The translations under genes were made by a program, and so were the position numbers. Below are positions 48,604 through 61,363 of a stretch of 64,000 nt of DNA, in pieces. Source of the stretch: Nocardioides sp. cx-173 (GTDB lineage Bacteria; Actinomycetota; Actinomycetes; Propionibacteriales; Nocardioidaceae); the NCBI RefSeq assembly GCF_021117365.1, contig NZ_CP088262.1:1996001-2060000 (forward strand). The letters are read 5' to 3'. The notes below the pieces were generated by a model, which searched no databases, was not told the origin of the DNA, and saw only the letters and a list, made by a program, of their open reading frames with translations. How positions within the stretch are numbered: position 1 is the first letter of the stretch; the number at the start of each line of letters is the position of its first letter.

Positions 48604-51600
48604 ATGAGCCAGCTCGCGCTCCTCGACGACGTGGCGTGGAGGGGCGCGCCCGTCCGGGGGGCGCGGGCGCACGCCCTGCTCGCGGCGCTGGTCGCCGCCG
48701 GCGGGCGCGCGGTCGGCGAGGCGAGACTCGTCGAGGAGGTCTGGGGTGAGGACCGCCCCGCGAGCGCGGCCAAGGCCCTGCAGGTCGTGGTGTCGCGAGT
48801 CCGTGCCCAGACCGACCCCGGCGCCGTACGCCGCTCGGAGCAGGGCTACGCGCTGGGCGTGGCGCCCGACGAGGTCGATGCGCTGGCGCTGGGCGCACTG
48901 GTCGACCGGGCCTGCCGTGCGGAGGCTTCCGGGGACACGGTCGCCGCGCGAGACCTGGCCACAGCTGCACTGGCCGTGGCCGTGGCCGGCCCGGGGGAGC
49001 CGGGCCCGCTCGAGGAGCTGCGCGCACGGGCTCGCGAGCGCCTGGGCGTCGCGAGGGCCGTGCTGGGGCGCGTCTGCTCGGCGCGGGGCGAGCACCCCGA
49101 GGCCCTGCGGCACCTGAGCGCCGTACCGCACCCGGACGAGGCGACGCTGGCCGCGCTGCTGCGCAGCGAGCTGGCCGTCCACGGCGCGCCCGCGGCGCTG
49201 CTGCACTACGAGGCCCACCGCAGGGCGTTGGCCGAGGAGCTGGGCGTCGACCCCGGGCCCGTGCTGCAGGCCGTGCACGGCGAGCTGCTCGCCGCGGACA
49301 ACCCCGTGCGATCGGGGCTGCACTACGACTCCACCTCCCTGGTCGGGCGCGACGACGACCTCCGGGCGCTGCGGGCGGCGATGCGCGACTCGCGGGTGAC
49401 CTCGATCCTCGGGCCGGGCGGGCTCGGCAAGACCCGCCTCGCGCATCTGCTGGGGCGCGAGGCCGAGCAGCAGGTGGTGCACTTCGTCGAGCTCGTCGGC
49501 GTGTCCTCGCCCGAGGACGTGGTCGTCGAGGTGGGCTCCGCCCTCGGCGTGCGCGACTCGGTGAGCGGGCGCCGGGTGCTGAGCGCCGAGCGGCTGCACG
49601 ACGTACGCAGCCGCATCGCCGCCCAGCTCGACCAGGCGCCCACCCTGCTCATCCTCGACAACTGCGAGCACGTGATCGCGGCCGTCACGGACCTGGTCGC
49701 CCACCTCGTCGCCGTGTGCGGGCGGCTCCGGGTGCTGACCACCACGAGGGCGCCGCTCGGGATCGCGGCGGAGCGGGTGTTCGCCCTCGCCCAGCTCGAC
49801 GAGGCGGCCGCCGGCGAGCTCTTCGTCGAGCGCGCCACCGGGGCGCGCCCGGGGGTCGCCCTGGACGAGGGCGCCGTACGGCGCGTGGTCGCGCGCCTCG
49901 ACGGCCTGCCGCTCACCATCGAGCTGGCCGCCGCCAAGGTGCGGGTCATGTCGGTCGAGGAGGTCGCCCGGCGCCTCGACGACCGGTTCCGGCTGCTCAG
50001 GGGGGCCGACCGCAGCAAGCCCGACCGGCATCAGACGCTGCTCAGCGTCATCGACTGGTCGTGGAACCTGCTGGACGAGGCCGAGCGCGAGGCCCTCGCG
50101 CGGCTCTCGGTGTTCCACGACGGCTTCACCCTCGACACCGCCGAGGCGGTGCTGCCCGGCGACGCGCTCTCGGCGGTGCAGTCGCTGGTCGACCAGTCCC
50201 TGCTGGCGGTGGGTGAGTCGGGCGCCACGGTGCGCTACCGGATGCTCGAGACGGTCCGCGAGTTCGGCCGACAGCGGCTCGCCGCCTCCGGGCGCGAGGA
50301 GGACGCGCTGACCGCGCAGCTGGCCTGGGCCCGGGACTTCACCGAGGGGGTGATCGACGACCTCTACTCGGTGCGCCAGTTCGAGGTCATGGACGAGCTG
50401 ACCCGCGAGGAGGGCAACCTCGCCGACGTGCTGCGACTTGCGCTGGCCCGCGCCGAGCGGACGACCGCCCTTCGGGTGTTCGCCGGCCTGGCCAACTACT
50501 GGAACATCAAGGGCGAGCATCCCCGCGTCTTCGCCCTCGGCGCCGCGATGGAGGACCTGGTCGCGGGCTGGACGCCGTCCGCGGAGGAGGTGGACGACGC
50601 GCTGGACGCGGCCGCGATCCTGACCATCAACACCGTGATCGCGCAGGCCGAGACCCCGGCGGCCTGCCGCGCACTGCTCGAGGACTACGGCGACCTGGCG
50701 CGGCGCCCCGCCACGACCGCCCTGGTCACCGTGCTGCGGGCCTTCGACCCGCACGAGCCCGAGCCGTCGCCGCAGGCGCTCGCAGAGCTCCTGGAGTCCT
50801 CCGACCGTGGCGTCGCCATGTCGGCGCGGGAGTGGGGCATGCGCGCTCGCGAGGCGGCGGGGGACCTGCTGGGCGCGGTCGCGATGGCCGACCGCGCGCT
50901 GGAGCTGTGGCGCGAGGAGGACGGGCCCTGGAGCCGGGCCCTGGTGCGCACCCAGCTCGCCGGCCTGCACGCGCAGCTCGGCAACACCGAGGAGGCTGCC
51001 ACCCATGCCCTGGCCGCGATCCCGGTGCTCGACCGGCTGGAGGCGTGGGACGACGCGATCTCCACCCGCGCGATCCTGGCCGGCGCCGCGATCGAGGCCG
51101 GGCGTCTCGACGAGGCGCAGCAGCTCGTGGACCGGGTGATCGAGCTCAACAGCCGCAACACCGCGGGCTTCGGCTCCGGCGTGGTCATCACCGCCTGCCG
51201 TGCCGAGCTCGCCCTCCGGCGCGAAGACACCGCCGAGGGACTGGCGCTGTTCCGGCTCGGGATGGAGCAGCTGCGCGACCTCTGGTTCCCGGGGCTGGGC
51301 AAGACCACCGGGCTGGAGAGCTGGACGCTGTTCGGCGAGGCGGCGGCCACGACGGCGTACGCGCTGCACGCCCGCGGCGACGAGGGCCGCGACCTGTACG
51401 ACACCTTGCGGATCAAGGCCGCCCTGGTGCTGGACCCGGCCCGGCAGCCGCTGGAGTACCCGACCGCGGGCATGGTCCTCTATGCCCTCGGCGCCTGGGG
51501 CCTGGTCCGTGAGGAGGTGCCCCTGCGCGACGCGGCGCGCCTGCTGGCGCTGGCGCGGCGCTTCTCCTACAGCCGGTTCACGCCGATCCTCGCCTGGGAG

Positions 51601-51723
51601 CGCACCGCGGAGCTCGTCGAGCGGACCGCCCCCGGCGAGCTGGAGCGCCTCCACGCCGAGTACGCCGACCGCACCGGACCCGACCTCCTCGACGAAGCCC
51701 GCGCCCTCGTCGCCACCCTCTGA
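48604..51723 (+). CDS. AfsR-like STAND ATPase regulator
   Basis: A 1039-residue regulator. The N-terminal winged-helix DNA-binding domain (about 1-87) includes RLVEEVWGEDRPASAAKALQVVVSRVR and is followed by a bacterial-activator (BTAD-like) helical domain up to about 230. The STAND NTPase then has Walker A GPGGLGKTR (270-278), Walker B LLILDNCEH (348-356) and a sensor-like TTTRAPLGI. A long helical, TPR-like C-terminus begins near 560. Such proteins activate secondary-metabolite or nutrient genes; no biosynthetic cluster is visible here. ATG 3 bases after pheT. Confidence 0.88.
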   Translation: MSQLALLDDVAWRGAPVRGARAHALLAALVAAGGRAVGEARLVEEVWGEDRPASAAKALQVVVSRVRAQTDPGAVRRSEQGYALGVAPDEVDALALGALVDRACRAEASGDTVAARDLATAALAVAVAGPGEPGPLEELRARARERLGVARAVLGRVCSARGEHPEALRHLSAVPHPDEATLAALLRSELAVHGAPAALLHYEAHRRALAEELGVDPGPVLQAVHGELLAADNPVRSGLHYDSTSLVGRDDDLRALRAAMRDSRVTSILGPGGLGKTRLAHLLGREAEQQVVHFVELVGVSSPEDVVVEVGSALGVRDSVSGRRVLSAERLHDVRSRIAAQLDQAPTLLILDNCEHVIAAVTDLVAHLVAVCGRLRVLTTTRAPLGIAAERVFALAQLDEAAAGELFVERATGARPGVALDEGAVRRVVARLDGLPLTIELAAAKVRVMSVEEVARRLDDRFRLLRGADRSKPDRHQTLLSVIDWSWNLLDEAEREALARLSVFHDGFTLDTAEAVLPGDALSAVQSLVDQSLLAVGESGATVRYRMLETVREFGRQRLAASGREEDALTAQLAWARDFTEGVIDDLYSVRQFEVMDELTREEGNLADVLRLALARAERTTALRVFAGLANYWNIKGEHPRVFALGAAMEDLVAGWTPSAEEVDDALDAAAILTINTVIAQAETPAACRALLEDYGDLARRPATTALVTVLRAFDPHEPEPSPQALAELLESSDRGVAMSAREWGMRAREAAGDLLGAVAMADRALELWREEDGPWSRALVRTQLAGLHAQLGNTEEAATHALAAIPVLDRLEAWDDAISTRAILAGAAIEAGRLDEAQQLVDRVIELNSRNTAGFGSGVVITACRAELALRREDTAEGLALFRLGMEQLRDLWFPGLGKTTGLESWTLFGEAAATTAYALHARGDEGRDLYDTLRIKAALVLDPARQPLEYPTAGMVLYALGAWGLVREEVPLRDAARLLALARRFSYSRFTPILAWERTAELVERTAPGELERLHAEYADRTGPDLLDEARALVATL

Positions 51724-51727
51724 CCAC

Positions 51728-51743
51728 CGACCCGTCAGAAACT
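51728..51743. repeat. Half-unit of the dispersed palindrome
   Basis: CGACCCGTCAGAAACT repeats one arm of the palindrome starting 25 bases further on. A similar half-unit (GACCCGTCA, 19995-20003) precedes copy B, so the repeat unit extends upstream of the palindrome. Confidence 0.7.
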
Positions 51744-51752
51744 CGCCGCACC

Positions 51753-51793
51753 CCCCGCTGACCCGTCAGAAACTTTCTGACAGGTCAGCGGGG
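51753..51793. repeat. Dispersed palindrome, copy C
   Basis: Arms of 20 bases around a single C at 51773, with one C/A mismatch (51764 and 51782). The core is identical to copies A and B. It lies between the convergent AfsR-like gene and the ABC exporter, where a bidirectional terminator would be expected. Confidence 0.9.
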
Positions 51794-51819
51794 ATTCGGT
51801 GCAGTTGGTGACGGGTCGG

Positions 51820-52649
51820 TCACATGCGGCGGGAGTAGGAGCGGACGGTCAGGGGGGCGAAGACGGCCACGACGACGGCGAGACCGAGGAAGGCCCAGCC
51901 CACGTGGGCGGTGACGGCGCCGTCGTTGGCGAGGTCGCGGATCGCGGTGATCACCAGCGAGACCGGGTTGGCGTCGGCGAAGGCGCGTAGCCAGCTCGGC
52001 ATGGTGTCGGTCGGGACGAACGCGTTGGACAGGAACGTCAGCGGGAACATCACCATGAGGGAGATCCCCTGCACGCCCTGGGCGTTGCGCCCGACGGTCC
52101 CGAACCACGCGAAGATCCAGGCCAGCGACCAGCCGGCGAGGACGGCCAGCACGATGGCGCCGGCCACGCCGAGCGGCCCGCCGCCGGGGCGGTAGCCCAT
52201 CGCGATGCCCACGCCGAACGTCAGCACCGAGGCGATGAGGTAGCGCAGCATGTCGGCCAGCATCGGTCCGGCCAGCGGTGCGATGCGGGCGATCGGCAGC
52301 GACTTGAAGCGGTCGAAGACCCCCTTGTCCATGTCCTCTCGGAGCTGTACGCCGGTGGCGATGCAGGCCGTCAGCACGGTCTGACCGATGAGGCCGGTGA
52401 TGATGAGGGGGAGGTAGGCGTCGACGTCGCCGGAGATGGCACCGCCGAAGATGTAGGCGAACATCGCCGTGAACAGCAGCGGCTGGATCGTCACGTCGAA
52501 CATCTGCTCGAAGTTGCGCCGCATCTTCATGGTGGCGCGCCAGGCCAGGGTCATGATCTGGCTCAGGGTCTCGGCGAGCGAGGGGTGCGCGGGCAGGTCG
52601 TCCAGGCCGGCGAGGGTCTGCGCCACGGCACGGGGCTCCAGGGTGGTGG

Positions 52650-52653
<4 letters not shown>
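51820..52653 (-). CDS. ABC exporter permease (DrrB/ABC-2 type)
   Basis: A 277-residue membrane protein with six hydrophobic segments of the daunorubicin-resistance DrrB type: MFDVTIQPLLFTAMFAYIFGGAI, the Arg-rich GVFDRFKSLPIARIAPLAGPMLAD, and FPLTFLSNAFVPTDTMPSWLRAFADANPVS. The start is the ATG that overlaps the stop of the ATPase gene (ATGA); longer frames run through the ATPase gene in another phase. Confidence 0.92.
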
Positions 52654-53669
<1,016 letters not shown>

Positions 53670-53732
53670 GTGACCATCCTGGCTCCTCGCGGTTTCACCG
53701 CGCCTTCACGCCGGTTTCGCCCCCCCGAGGCG

Positions 53733-54779
53733 CTAGGACTTCGAGGATGCCGCCCACAGGTTGATGCCGGAGTCCACCGCGTCCTGCTCGATGGCGTCGA
53801 GCTCCGCGTCGGAGAGCTCCAGGCGGTCGAGCACCGCGAGGTTGTCGTCGAGCTGGGCCACGCTGCTGGCCCCGATCAGGACCGACGTCACCCGTGGGTC
53901 ACGCAGCACCCAGGCCAGCGCGAGCTGGGCCAGCGACTGGCCACGGTCGCGCGCGAGCTCGTTGAGCCGGCGTACGTGGGCGAGCGCCTCCTCGGTCAGC
54001 AGCGACGGGTCGAGCGACTTGCCCTGCGCGGCGCGCGAGCCCTCGGGGATGCCGTCGAGGTAGCGGTCGGTGAGCATGCCCTGGGCCAGGGGCGAGAACG
54101 CGATGCACCCGACCCCCTCCTGGTCCAGCACGTCGAGCAGCGACGGGTCGCCGTCCTCGACCCACCGGTTGAGCATCGAGTACGACGGCTGGTGGATCAG
54201 CAGCGGCACGCCCATCTCGCGCAGCAGCCCGGCCGCCTCGCGCGTGCGCTCGGCGGAGTACGACGAGATGCCGGCGTACGTCGCCCGGCCCGACTGCACC
54301 GCGGTCGCCAACGCCCCCATGGTCTCCTCCAGCGGGGTCTCCGGGTCGTAGCGGTGGCTGTAGAAGATGTCGACGTGGTCCAGGCCCATCCGCGCCAGGC
54401 TCTGGTCGAGCGAGCCGAGCAGGTACTTGCGCGAGCCCCACTCGCCGTAGGGCCCGGGCCACATGTCGTAGCCGGCCTTGGTGGAGATCACCAGCTCGTC
54501 GCGGTAGGGCCGGAAGTCGTCGGCGAAGATGCGTCCGAAGTTGGTCTCCGCCGAGCCGTAGGGTGGCCCGTAGTTGTTGGCGAGGTCGAAGTGGGTCACG
54601 CCGCGGTCGAAGGCGCGTCGCAGGATCGCCCGCTGGGTCTCGACCGGCTTGTCGTCGCCGAAGTTGTGCCACAGGCCCAGGGAGACGGCCGGCAGCTTGA
54701 GGCCGGACCGGCCGCAGCGGCGGTAGGCGTGGGAGTCGTAGCGGTCGTCGGCGGCGCGGTAGGGCTCGGGCGTGGTCAT
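53733..54779 (-). CDS. gpr: Aldo/keto reductase, YghZ/Gpr type
   Basis: A 348-residue NADPH-dependent reductase similar to E. coli YghZ, which reduces L-glyceraldehyde 3-phosphate and methylglyoxal. Catalytic residues are in place: Asp in THFDLANNYG, Tyr in the same motif, Lys in STKAGYDMWPGPYGEWGSRKYL and His in FYSHRYDPETPLEET. The NADP-binding end has SVLIGASSVAQLDDNL. The ATG at 54779 gives MTTPEPYRAADD; the much longer upstream frame is not family-like. Confidence 0.9.
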   Translation of the reverse strand: MTTPEPYRAADDRYDSHAYRRCGRSGLKLPAVSLGLWHNFGDDKPVETQRAILRRAFDRGVTHFDLANNYGPPYGSAETNFGRIFADDFRPYRDELVISTKAGYDMWPGPYGEWGSRKYLLGSLDQSLARMGLDHVDIFYSHRYDPETPLEETMGALATAVQSGRATYAGISSYSAERTREAAGLLREMGVPLLIHQPSYSMLNRWVEDGDPSLLDVLDQEGVGCIAFSPLAQGMLTDRYLDGIPEGSRAAQGKSLDPSLLTEEALAHVRRLNELARDRGQSLAQLALAWVLRDPRVTSVLIGASSVAQLDDNLAVLDRLELSDAELDAIEQDAVDSGINLWAASSKS

Positions 54780-54811
54780 GGCCTCGATCCTGCCGCACGG
54801 CTCCAGGGCGG

Positions 54812-55609
54812 TCAGTCCAGCGGCTCGCTGACCGCCCGCATCAGGGCGTCGTACGCCGTCCGGTCGCCGCTCACCTCGATGCCGGTGTCGTCGCGGCGCC
54901 GCCACAGCCAGGCGTCGAGGTCGGACGCGCGGCCGCGGACGGTGGCGGCGGCGTCTCCTGGCTCGTCCAGGGCGAGGTGCGGGCCGTCGTGGACCTTTCC
55001 GGACTCCGGATCGGTGCCGTAGAACATCCCCGGCCTGACATAGAGAGACCGGGCGACGTCGGTCAGGTCGATGCGGACCAGCGCCTCGCCGAGCTCGGTG
55101 CGCCCCCACGGCGGCGCCTCGCCGCCGTACATGACCTCCATCAGCTCGGCGACGCCGTCCGCAGCCAGGCGCGGGTCCAGGTATGTGACGCACCCTGCGG
55201 TCTGCTCGGCGTCGAGGCGGTGGATCAGGGCCTCCTGGGCCTGGCGGCGGAACGTGAACCCCACCGTCTGCTCCGCCGCCCAGGACCACGCGGCGTCAGC
55301 GGGGTCGGCGACCTCGAGCTGGGCCAGGAGCGCGGCGGACTGCTCGTCGAAGTAGGCGAGGAGGTCACCGTAGGAGTCGGGGCGCTCCGGCTCGGCGAAG
55401 TCCGCCTCGGACGGGGCGGCCGGCCGCGAGCGGATGCGGCCCGCCCAGAAGCGCTGCACCCCGGCGAGGTGCCACAGCAGGTCGCCGGCGTCCCACTCCG
55501 GGCAGGCCGGCACGCGAGCCGCCGGGTCACAGGTCGCCAGCACGTCGCGGAAGCGCGCCGAGTCGCGGCGCAGGTGCTCGAGGTACTGCGGGAAGTCGAG
55601 TCGGGTCAT
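54812..55609 (-). CDS. Maleylpyruvate isomerase-family (mycothiol-dependent type) protein
   Basis: A 265-residue DinB-like four-helix protein of the actinobacterial family containing mycothiol-dependent maleylpyruvate isomerases. Seen are VPACPEWDAGDLLWHLAGVQRFWA with a metal-binding His, RRQAQEALIHRLDAEQ with the second His, and a C-terminal domain ending near DAWLWRRR. The reaction in this organism is unknown. The ATG at 55609 is preferred because TACGGT stands exactly 7 bases upstream and the N-terminus matches the family. Confidence 0.82.
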   Translation of the reverse strand: MTRLDFPQYLEHLRRDSARFRDVLATCDPAARVPACPEWDAGDLLWHLAGVQRFWAGRIRSRPAAPSEADFAEPERPDSYGDLLAYFDEQSAALLAQLEVADPADAAWSWAAEQTVGFTFRRQAQEALIHRLDAEQTAGCVTYLDPRLAADGVAELMEVMYGGEAPPWGRTELGEALVRIDLTDVARSLYVRPGMFYGTDPESGKVHDGPHLALDEPGDAAATVRGRASDLDAWLWRRRDDTGIEVSGDRTAYDALMRAVSEPLD

Positions 55610-55616
55610 GCTCGCT

Positions 55617-55622
55617 ACCGTA
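55617..55622 (-). promoter_or_regulatory. Leaderless -10 box for the maleylpyruvate isomerase-family gene
   Basis: On the reverse strand TACGGT, 7 bases, ATG. It lies in the 101-base gap divergent from argC. Confidence 0.5.
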
Positions 55623-55623
55623 G

Positions 55624-57187
<1,564 letters not shown>

Positions 57188-57191
<4 letters not shown>

Positions 57192-58339
57192 CCGTCACCA
57201 CCCCCGCCGGATTCCGCGCCGCCGGCGTCGCCGCCGGCCTGAAGTCCACCGGCGCGCAGGACCTCGCGCTCGTCGTCAACGACGGGCCGACGTACGACTC
57301 GGCCAGCGTCTTTACGGCCAACCGCTGCAAGGCCAACCCGATCCTGTGGAGCCAGGAGGTCGTCAAGGACGGGGTCGTGCGTGCCGTCGTCCTCAACTCC
57401 GGCGGGGCCAACTGCTACACCGGCCCCGACGGCTTCCAGACCACGCACGCCGTGGCCGAGAAGGTCGGCACCCTCGTCGGGGTCGGCGCCGGCGACGTCG
57501 TCGTCTGCTCGACCGGCCTCATCGGCCTGGCCAACGACCGCGACGCGCTGCTCGCCGGCGTCGACGCGGCGTACGGCGCACTGTCGCGGGCGGGCGGCGC
57601 CGACGCGGCGGCCGCGATCATGACCACCGACTCGGTGAGCAAGCAGGTCGTCGTCGAGGGCGCCGGCTGGTCCATCGGCGCGATGGCGAAGGGCGCCGGC
57701 ATGCTGGCGCCGCAGCTCGCGACGATGCTGGTCGTGCTGACCACCGACGCCGTCGTGCCCGCCGCCGACCTGGACACCGCGCTGCGCGCCGCGACCCGGG
57801 TCACGTTCGACCGCCTCGACTCCGACGGGTGCATGTCCACCAACGACACCGTGACCGTGATGGCAAGCGGCGCCAGCGGCATCACCCCGACGCTGCCCGA
57901 CTTCACCGACGCGCTGACCCAGGCCTGCTCCGACCTCGCGATGCAGCTGCTTCGTGACGCAGAAGGGGCCGAGCACGAGATCGCGATCACCGTGCTCAAC
58001 GCGGCGTCCGAGGACGACGCCGTCGAGGCGGCCCGCAGCGTGGCCCGCAGCAACCTCTTCAAGGCCGCGGTGTTCGGCAACGACCCCAACTGGGGGCGGG
58101 TGCTCGCCAGCATCGGCACGACGCAGGCGGCGTTCGACCCGGCCGACCTCGACGTCGCCATGAACGGCGTCTGGGTCTGCCGCCGCTCCACGCCCGCCGC
58201 CGACCCCGCCGAGGTCGACCTGAAGCCCCGCGAGGTCAGCGTGACCATCGACCTCAAGTCCGGCGACGCCCGTGCGACCGTCTGGACCAGCGACCTCACC
58301 CACGCGTACGTCCACGAGAACAGTGCCTACTCCTCATGA
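57188..58339 (+). CDS. argJ: Glutamate N-acetyltransferase / ornithine acetyltransferase
   Basis: Recycles the acetyl group from acetylornithine to glutamate and may also use acetyl-CoA. A 383-residue self-cleaving precursor: the nucleophilic Thr lies in [13 protein letters not shown], with a second TTD motif shortly after. Other motifs are [35 protein letters not shown] and [15 protein letters not shown]. argJ marks the cyclic acetyl pathway, so ornithine rather than acetylornithine should be the substrate of the carbamoyltransferase downstream. Confidence 0.96.
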
Positions 58340-59259
58340 CCCAGTCTTTCGGCAAGCCCGACCCCGCCAAGGCCGCCGTCCTGGCCGGCGCCCTCCCGTG
58401 GCTGAAGGCCTACCACGGCAAGATCGTCGTGGTGAAGTACGGCGGCAACGCCATGACCGACGACGGCCTCAAGCGCGCCTTCGCCGAGGACATCGCCTTT
58501 TTGCGCTTCGCCGGCTTCAAGCCGGTCGTCGTGCACGGTGGCGGCCCGCAGATCTCCCGGATGCTCGACAAGCTCGGCATCGAGTCGGAGTTCCGTGGCG
58601 GCCTGCGGGTCACCACGCCCGAGGCGATGGAGGTCGTGCGGATGGTCCTCGTCGGCCAGGTCCAGCGCGAGCTCGTGGGGCTGATCAACGAGCACGGCCC
58701 GCTCGCCGTCGGCCTCTCCGGTGAGGACGCCGGGCTGTTCACCGCCGAGCAGACCAACACCATCGTCGACGGCGAGGAGGTCGACCTCGGGCTCGTCGGC
58801 GAGGTCACCAGCGTGCGGCCCGAGTCGGTCCTCGACCTCATCGAGGCCGGGCGGATCCCGGTCGTGTCCAGCGTGGCTCCCGACGTCCTCGGTCAGGTGC
58901 ACAACGTCAACGCCGATCTCGCGGCAGCCTCGCTGGCGGTTGCGCTGAGCGCGGAGAAGCTGCTCGTCCTCACCGACGTCGAGGGCCTCTACCTCGACTG
59001 GCCGAGCTCCGACGACGTGATCGGCGAGATCAGCCCCGACGCGCTCGCCGAGCTGATGCCGAGCCTGGCCAGCGGCATGGTGCCCAAGATGGGCGCCTGC
59101 CTCCAGGCCGTGCGGGGCGGGGTCAGCCGCGCGACCGTGGTCGACGGCCGTCAGGAGCACGCCGTCCTGCTCGAGCTCTTCACCGACGAGGGCGTCGGCA
59201 CGCAGGTGCTGCCCGGCGTCGAGACCAAGACGCGCAAGGCGAGGGACACCCCGGGATGA
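58336..59259 (+). CDS. argB: Acetylglutamate kinase
   Basis: Phosphorylates N-acetylglutamate, usually the feedback-controlled step. The 307 residues include an N-terminal extension before VVKYGGNAM, as in the arginine-inhibited hexameric enzymes. Other motifs are [46 protein letters not shown] and [14 protein letters not shown]. Direct arginine inhibition is likely from this form. ATGA overlaps on both sides. Confidence 0.96.
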   Translation: MTQSFGKPDPAKAAVLAGALPWLKAYHGKIVVVKYGGNAMTDDGLKRAFAEDIAFLRFAGFKPVVVHGGGPQISRMLDKLGIESEFRGGLRVTTPEAMEVVRMVLVGQVQRELVGLINEHGPLAVGLSGEDAGLFTAEQTNTIVDGEEVDLGLVGEVTSVRPESVLDLIEAGRIPVVSSVAPDVLGQVHNVNADLAAASLAVALSAEKLLVLTDVEGLYLDWPSSDDVIGEISPDALAELMPSLASGMVPKMGACLQAVRGGVSRATVVDGRQEHAVLLELFTDEGVGTQVLPGVETKTRKARDTPG

Positions 59260-60431
59260 CCGACACGACCTGGGGCGAGCGGTACGCCGCCTCGCTCATG
59301 AACACCTTCGGCCCGCCCAAGCTCACCTTGGTGCGCGGCTCGGGCGCCCACGTCTGGGACGCCGACGGCAAGGAGTACGTCGACCTGCTCGGCGGCATCG
59401 CCGTCAACGCGCTCGGTCATGCCCACCCGGCGCTGGTCGAGGCGGTCGCCGCACAGCTGTCCACGCTCGGCCACGTCTCCAACTTCTTCACCTCCCCGCC
59501 GCAGGTCGAGCTCGCCGAGAGGCTGCTCGCGCTGCTGGACGCCGGCCCCGGCAAGGTCTTCCTCACCAACTCCGGCACCGAGGCCAACGAGGCCGCCTTC
59601 AAGCTCACCCGCCGCACCGGCCGCACCCACGTCGTCGCCACCGAGGGCGGCTTCCACGGCCGGACCATGGGCGCCCTCGCGCTGACCTCCAAAGAGGCCT
59701 ACCGCGCGCCGTTCGAGCCACTGCCCGGTGAGGTCACCTTCGTGCCCTACGGCGACGCCGAGGCGCTCGCCGCGGCCGTCACCGATCGGACCGCCGCGAT
59801 CCTGCTCGAGCCCCTGCAGGGGGAGGCGGGCGTCGTGGTGCCGCCCGACGGCTACCTCGCTGCCGCCCGTGCCGTGGCAGACGAGCACGGGGCGCTGCTG
59901 TGGCTCGACGAGGTGCAGACCGGGATGGGCCGCACCGGTGCGTGGTTCGCGCACGCCGCCTGCGGCGTACGGCCCGACATCGTGACGCTCGCCAAGGGCC
60001 TGGGCGGCGGCTTCCCGATCGGCGCCTGCATCGGCGTGGGGCAGGCCGGCACGCTGCTGGAGCCCGGCAACCACGGGACCACGTTCGGCGGCAACCCCGT
60101 CGCCTGCGCGGCCGCCCTCGCGGTCATCGCCACCATCGAGTCCGAGGGCCTGCTCGAGCACGCCACCGCGCTCGGACAGCGGCTCCGCGACGGGCTGGCG
60201 GCCGACCCCCGCGTCACCGAGGTGCGCGGCGAGGGCCTGCTGGTCGGGCTCGACCTGGCCGCGGAGGTGTCGGCCGAGGTCGCCGCCGCCGCGCTCGCCC
60301 GCGGCTTCATCGTCAACAACCCGACGCCGAGCCGGATCCGCCTGGCGCCGCCGCTGGTGCTCACCCAGGACGACGCCGACGCGTTCCTGGCCGTGTGGCC
60401 ACAGCTCCTGGACGAGGTGATGGGCGCATGA
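59256..60431 (+). CDS. argD: Acetylornithine aminotransferase
   Basis: A 391-residue PLP class III aminotransferase. Seen are [63 protein letters not shown] (PLP-ring Asp) and the Schiff-base Lys in [14 protein letters not shown], followed by [17 protein letters not shown]. Family members often also act as succinyldiaminopimelate aminotransferase. ATGA overlap with both neighbours. Confidence 0.96.
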   Translation: MTDTTWGERYAASLMNTFGPPKLTLVRGSGAHVWDADGKEYVDLLGGIAVNALGHAHPALVEAVAAQLSTLGHVSNFFTSPPQVELAERLLALLDAGPGKVFLTNSGTEANEAAFKLTRRTGRTHVVATEGGFHGRTMGALALTSKEAYRAPFEPLPGEVTFVPYGDAEALAAAVTDRTAAILLEPLQGEAGVVVPPDGYLAAARAVADEHGALLWLDEVQTGMGRTGAWFAHAACGVRPDIVTLAKGLGGGFPIGACIGVGQAGTLLEPGNHGTTFGGNPVACAAALAVIATIESEGLLEHATALGQRLRDGLAADPRVTEVRGEGLLVGLDLAAEVSAEVAAAALARGFIVNNPTPSRIRLAPPLVLTQDDADAFLAVWPQLLDEVMGA

Positions 60432-61355
60432 GGCACTTCCTCGCCGACGACGACCTCCGCCCCGACGAGCAGGCGCGGGTCCTGAACCTGGCCGCCGAGC
60501 TCAAGGCGGCGCCGTACGACGCGAAGCCGCTGGCCGGACCGCGCACCGTGGCGATGATCTTCGACAAGCCGACCCTGCGCACGCAGGCGTCCTTCGCGGC
60601 CGGCATCGCCGAGCTCGGCGGGCACCCCATGCTCGTGGACGGGGCGCTGGCGGGGATCGGCGTGCGAGAGTCGGTGCCCGACGTCGCGCGGGTGCTGGGG
60701 CGACAGGCCTCCGCGATCGTGTGGCGCACCTTCGAGCAGTCCGCGCTGGAGCAGATGGCCGAGCACGCCGGAGTCCCCGTCGTCAACGCGCTGACCGACC
60801 TGTTCCACCCCTGCCAGCTGCTCGCCGACCTGCTCACCGTGCAGGAGCACCGCGGCGAGCTGGCCGGGCTGCGCGTGGCGTTCCTGGGCGACGCGGCCTG
60901 CAACATGGGCAACTCCTGGCTGCTCGCCGGCGCGACCGCCGGCATGCACGTCGTCCTGGCCGCCCCCGAGGGCTACCTGCCGGGCGAGGAGATGTTCGCC
61001 CGCGCCACCTCGATCACCTTGCACACCGGCGGCTCGGTCGCCGGCACCCACGACGCGGTCGCGGCCGTCACCGGCGCCGACGTGGTCGTCACCGACACCT
61101 GGGTGTCGATGGGCAAGGAGGGGGAGTCGGCGGCCAGGGAGCGCGTGCTCGCCGACTACCGCCTGACCTCGGAGCTGCTGGCGAACGCCGGCCCGGACGC
61201 CCTCGTCCTGCACTGCCTGCCGGCCTACCGCGGCAAGGAGATCGCCGCCGAGGTGCTCGACGGCCCGCAGAGCGTGGTCTGGGACGAGGCGGAGAACCGC
61301 CGTCACGCCCAGAAGGCCGTCCTCGCCTACCTGCTCGGTGCCGCCGGAGACAGCC

Positions 61356-61363
<8 letters not shown>
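60428..61363 (+). CDS. argF: Ornithine carbamoyltransferase with altered phosphate-binding motif
   Basis: Makes citrulline from ornithine and carbamoyl phosphate. The 311 residues have [25 protein letters not shown], the ornithine-binding [22 protein letters not shown] and [16 protein letters not shown]. The carbamoyl-phosphate motif, usually STRTR, reads TLRTQ in [13 protein letters not shown]: the first Arg is kept, the second is Gln. I keep the OTC assignment because of the SMG and HCLPA motifs and the argJ context. The enzyme would use the carbamoyl phosphate made by carB at the start of the window. Confidence 0.92.

Noticed and set aside
43885..51654. Very long reverse-strand open frame (about 2589 codons)
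   Set aside because: It runs antisense through lacI, pheS, pheT and the AfsR-like gene, all of which have clear family matches on the forward strand. High GC makes the opposite frame free of stops; the translation is low-complexity and matches nothing.
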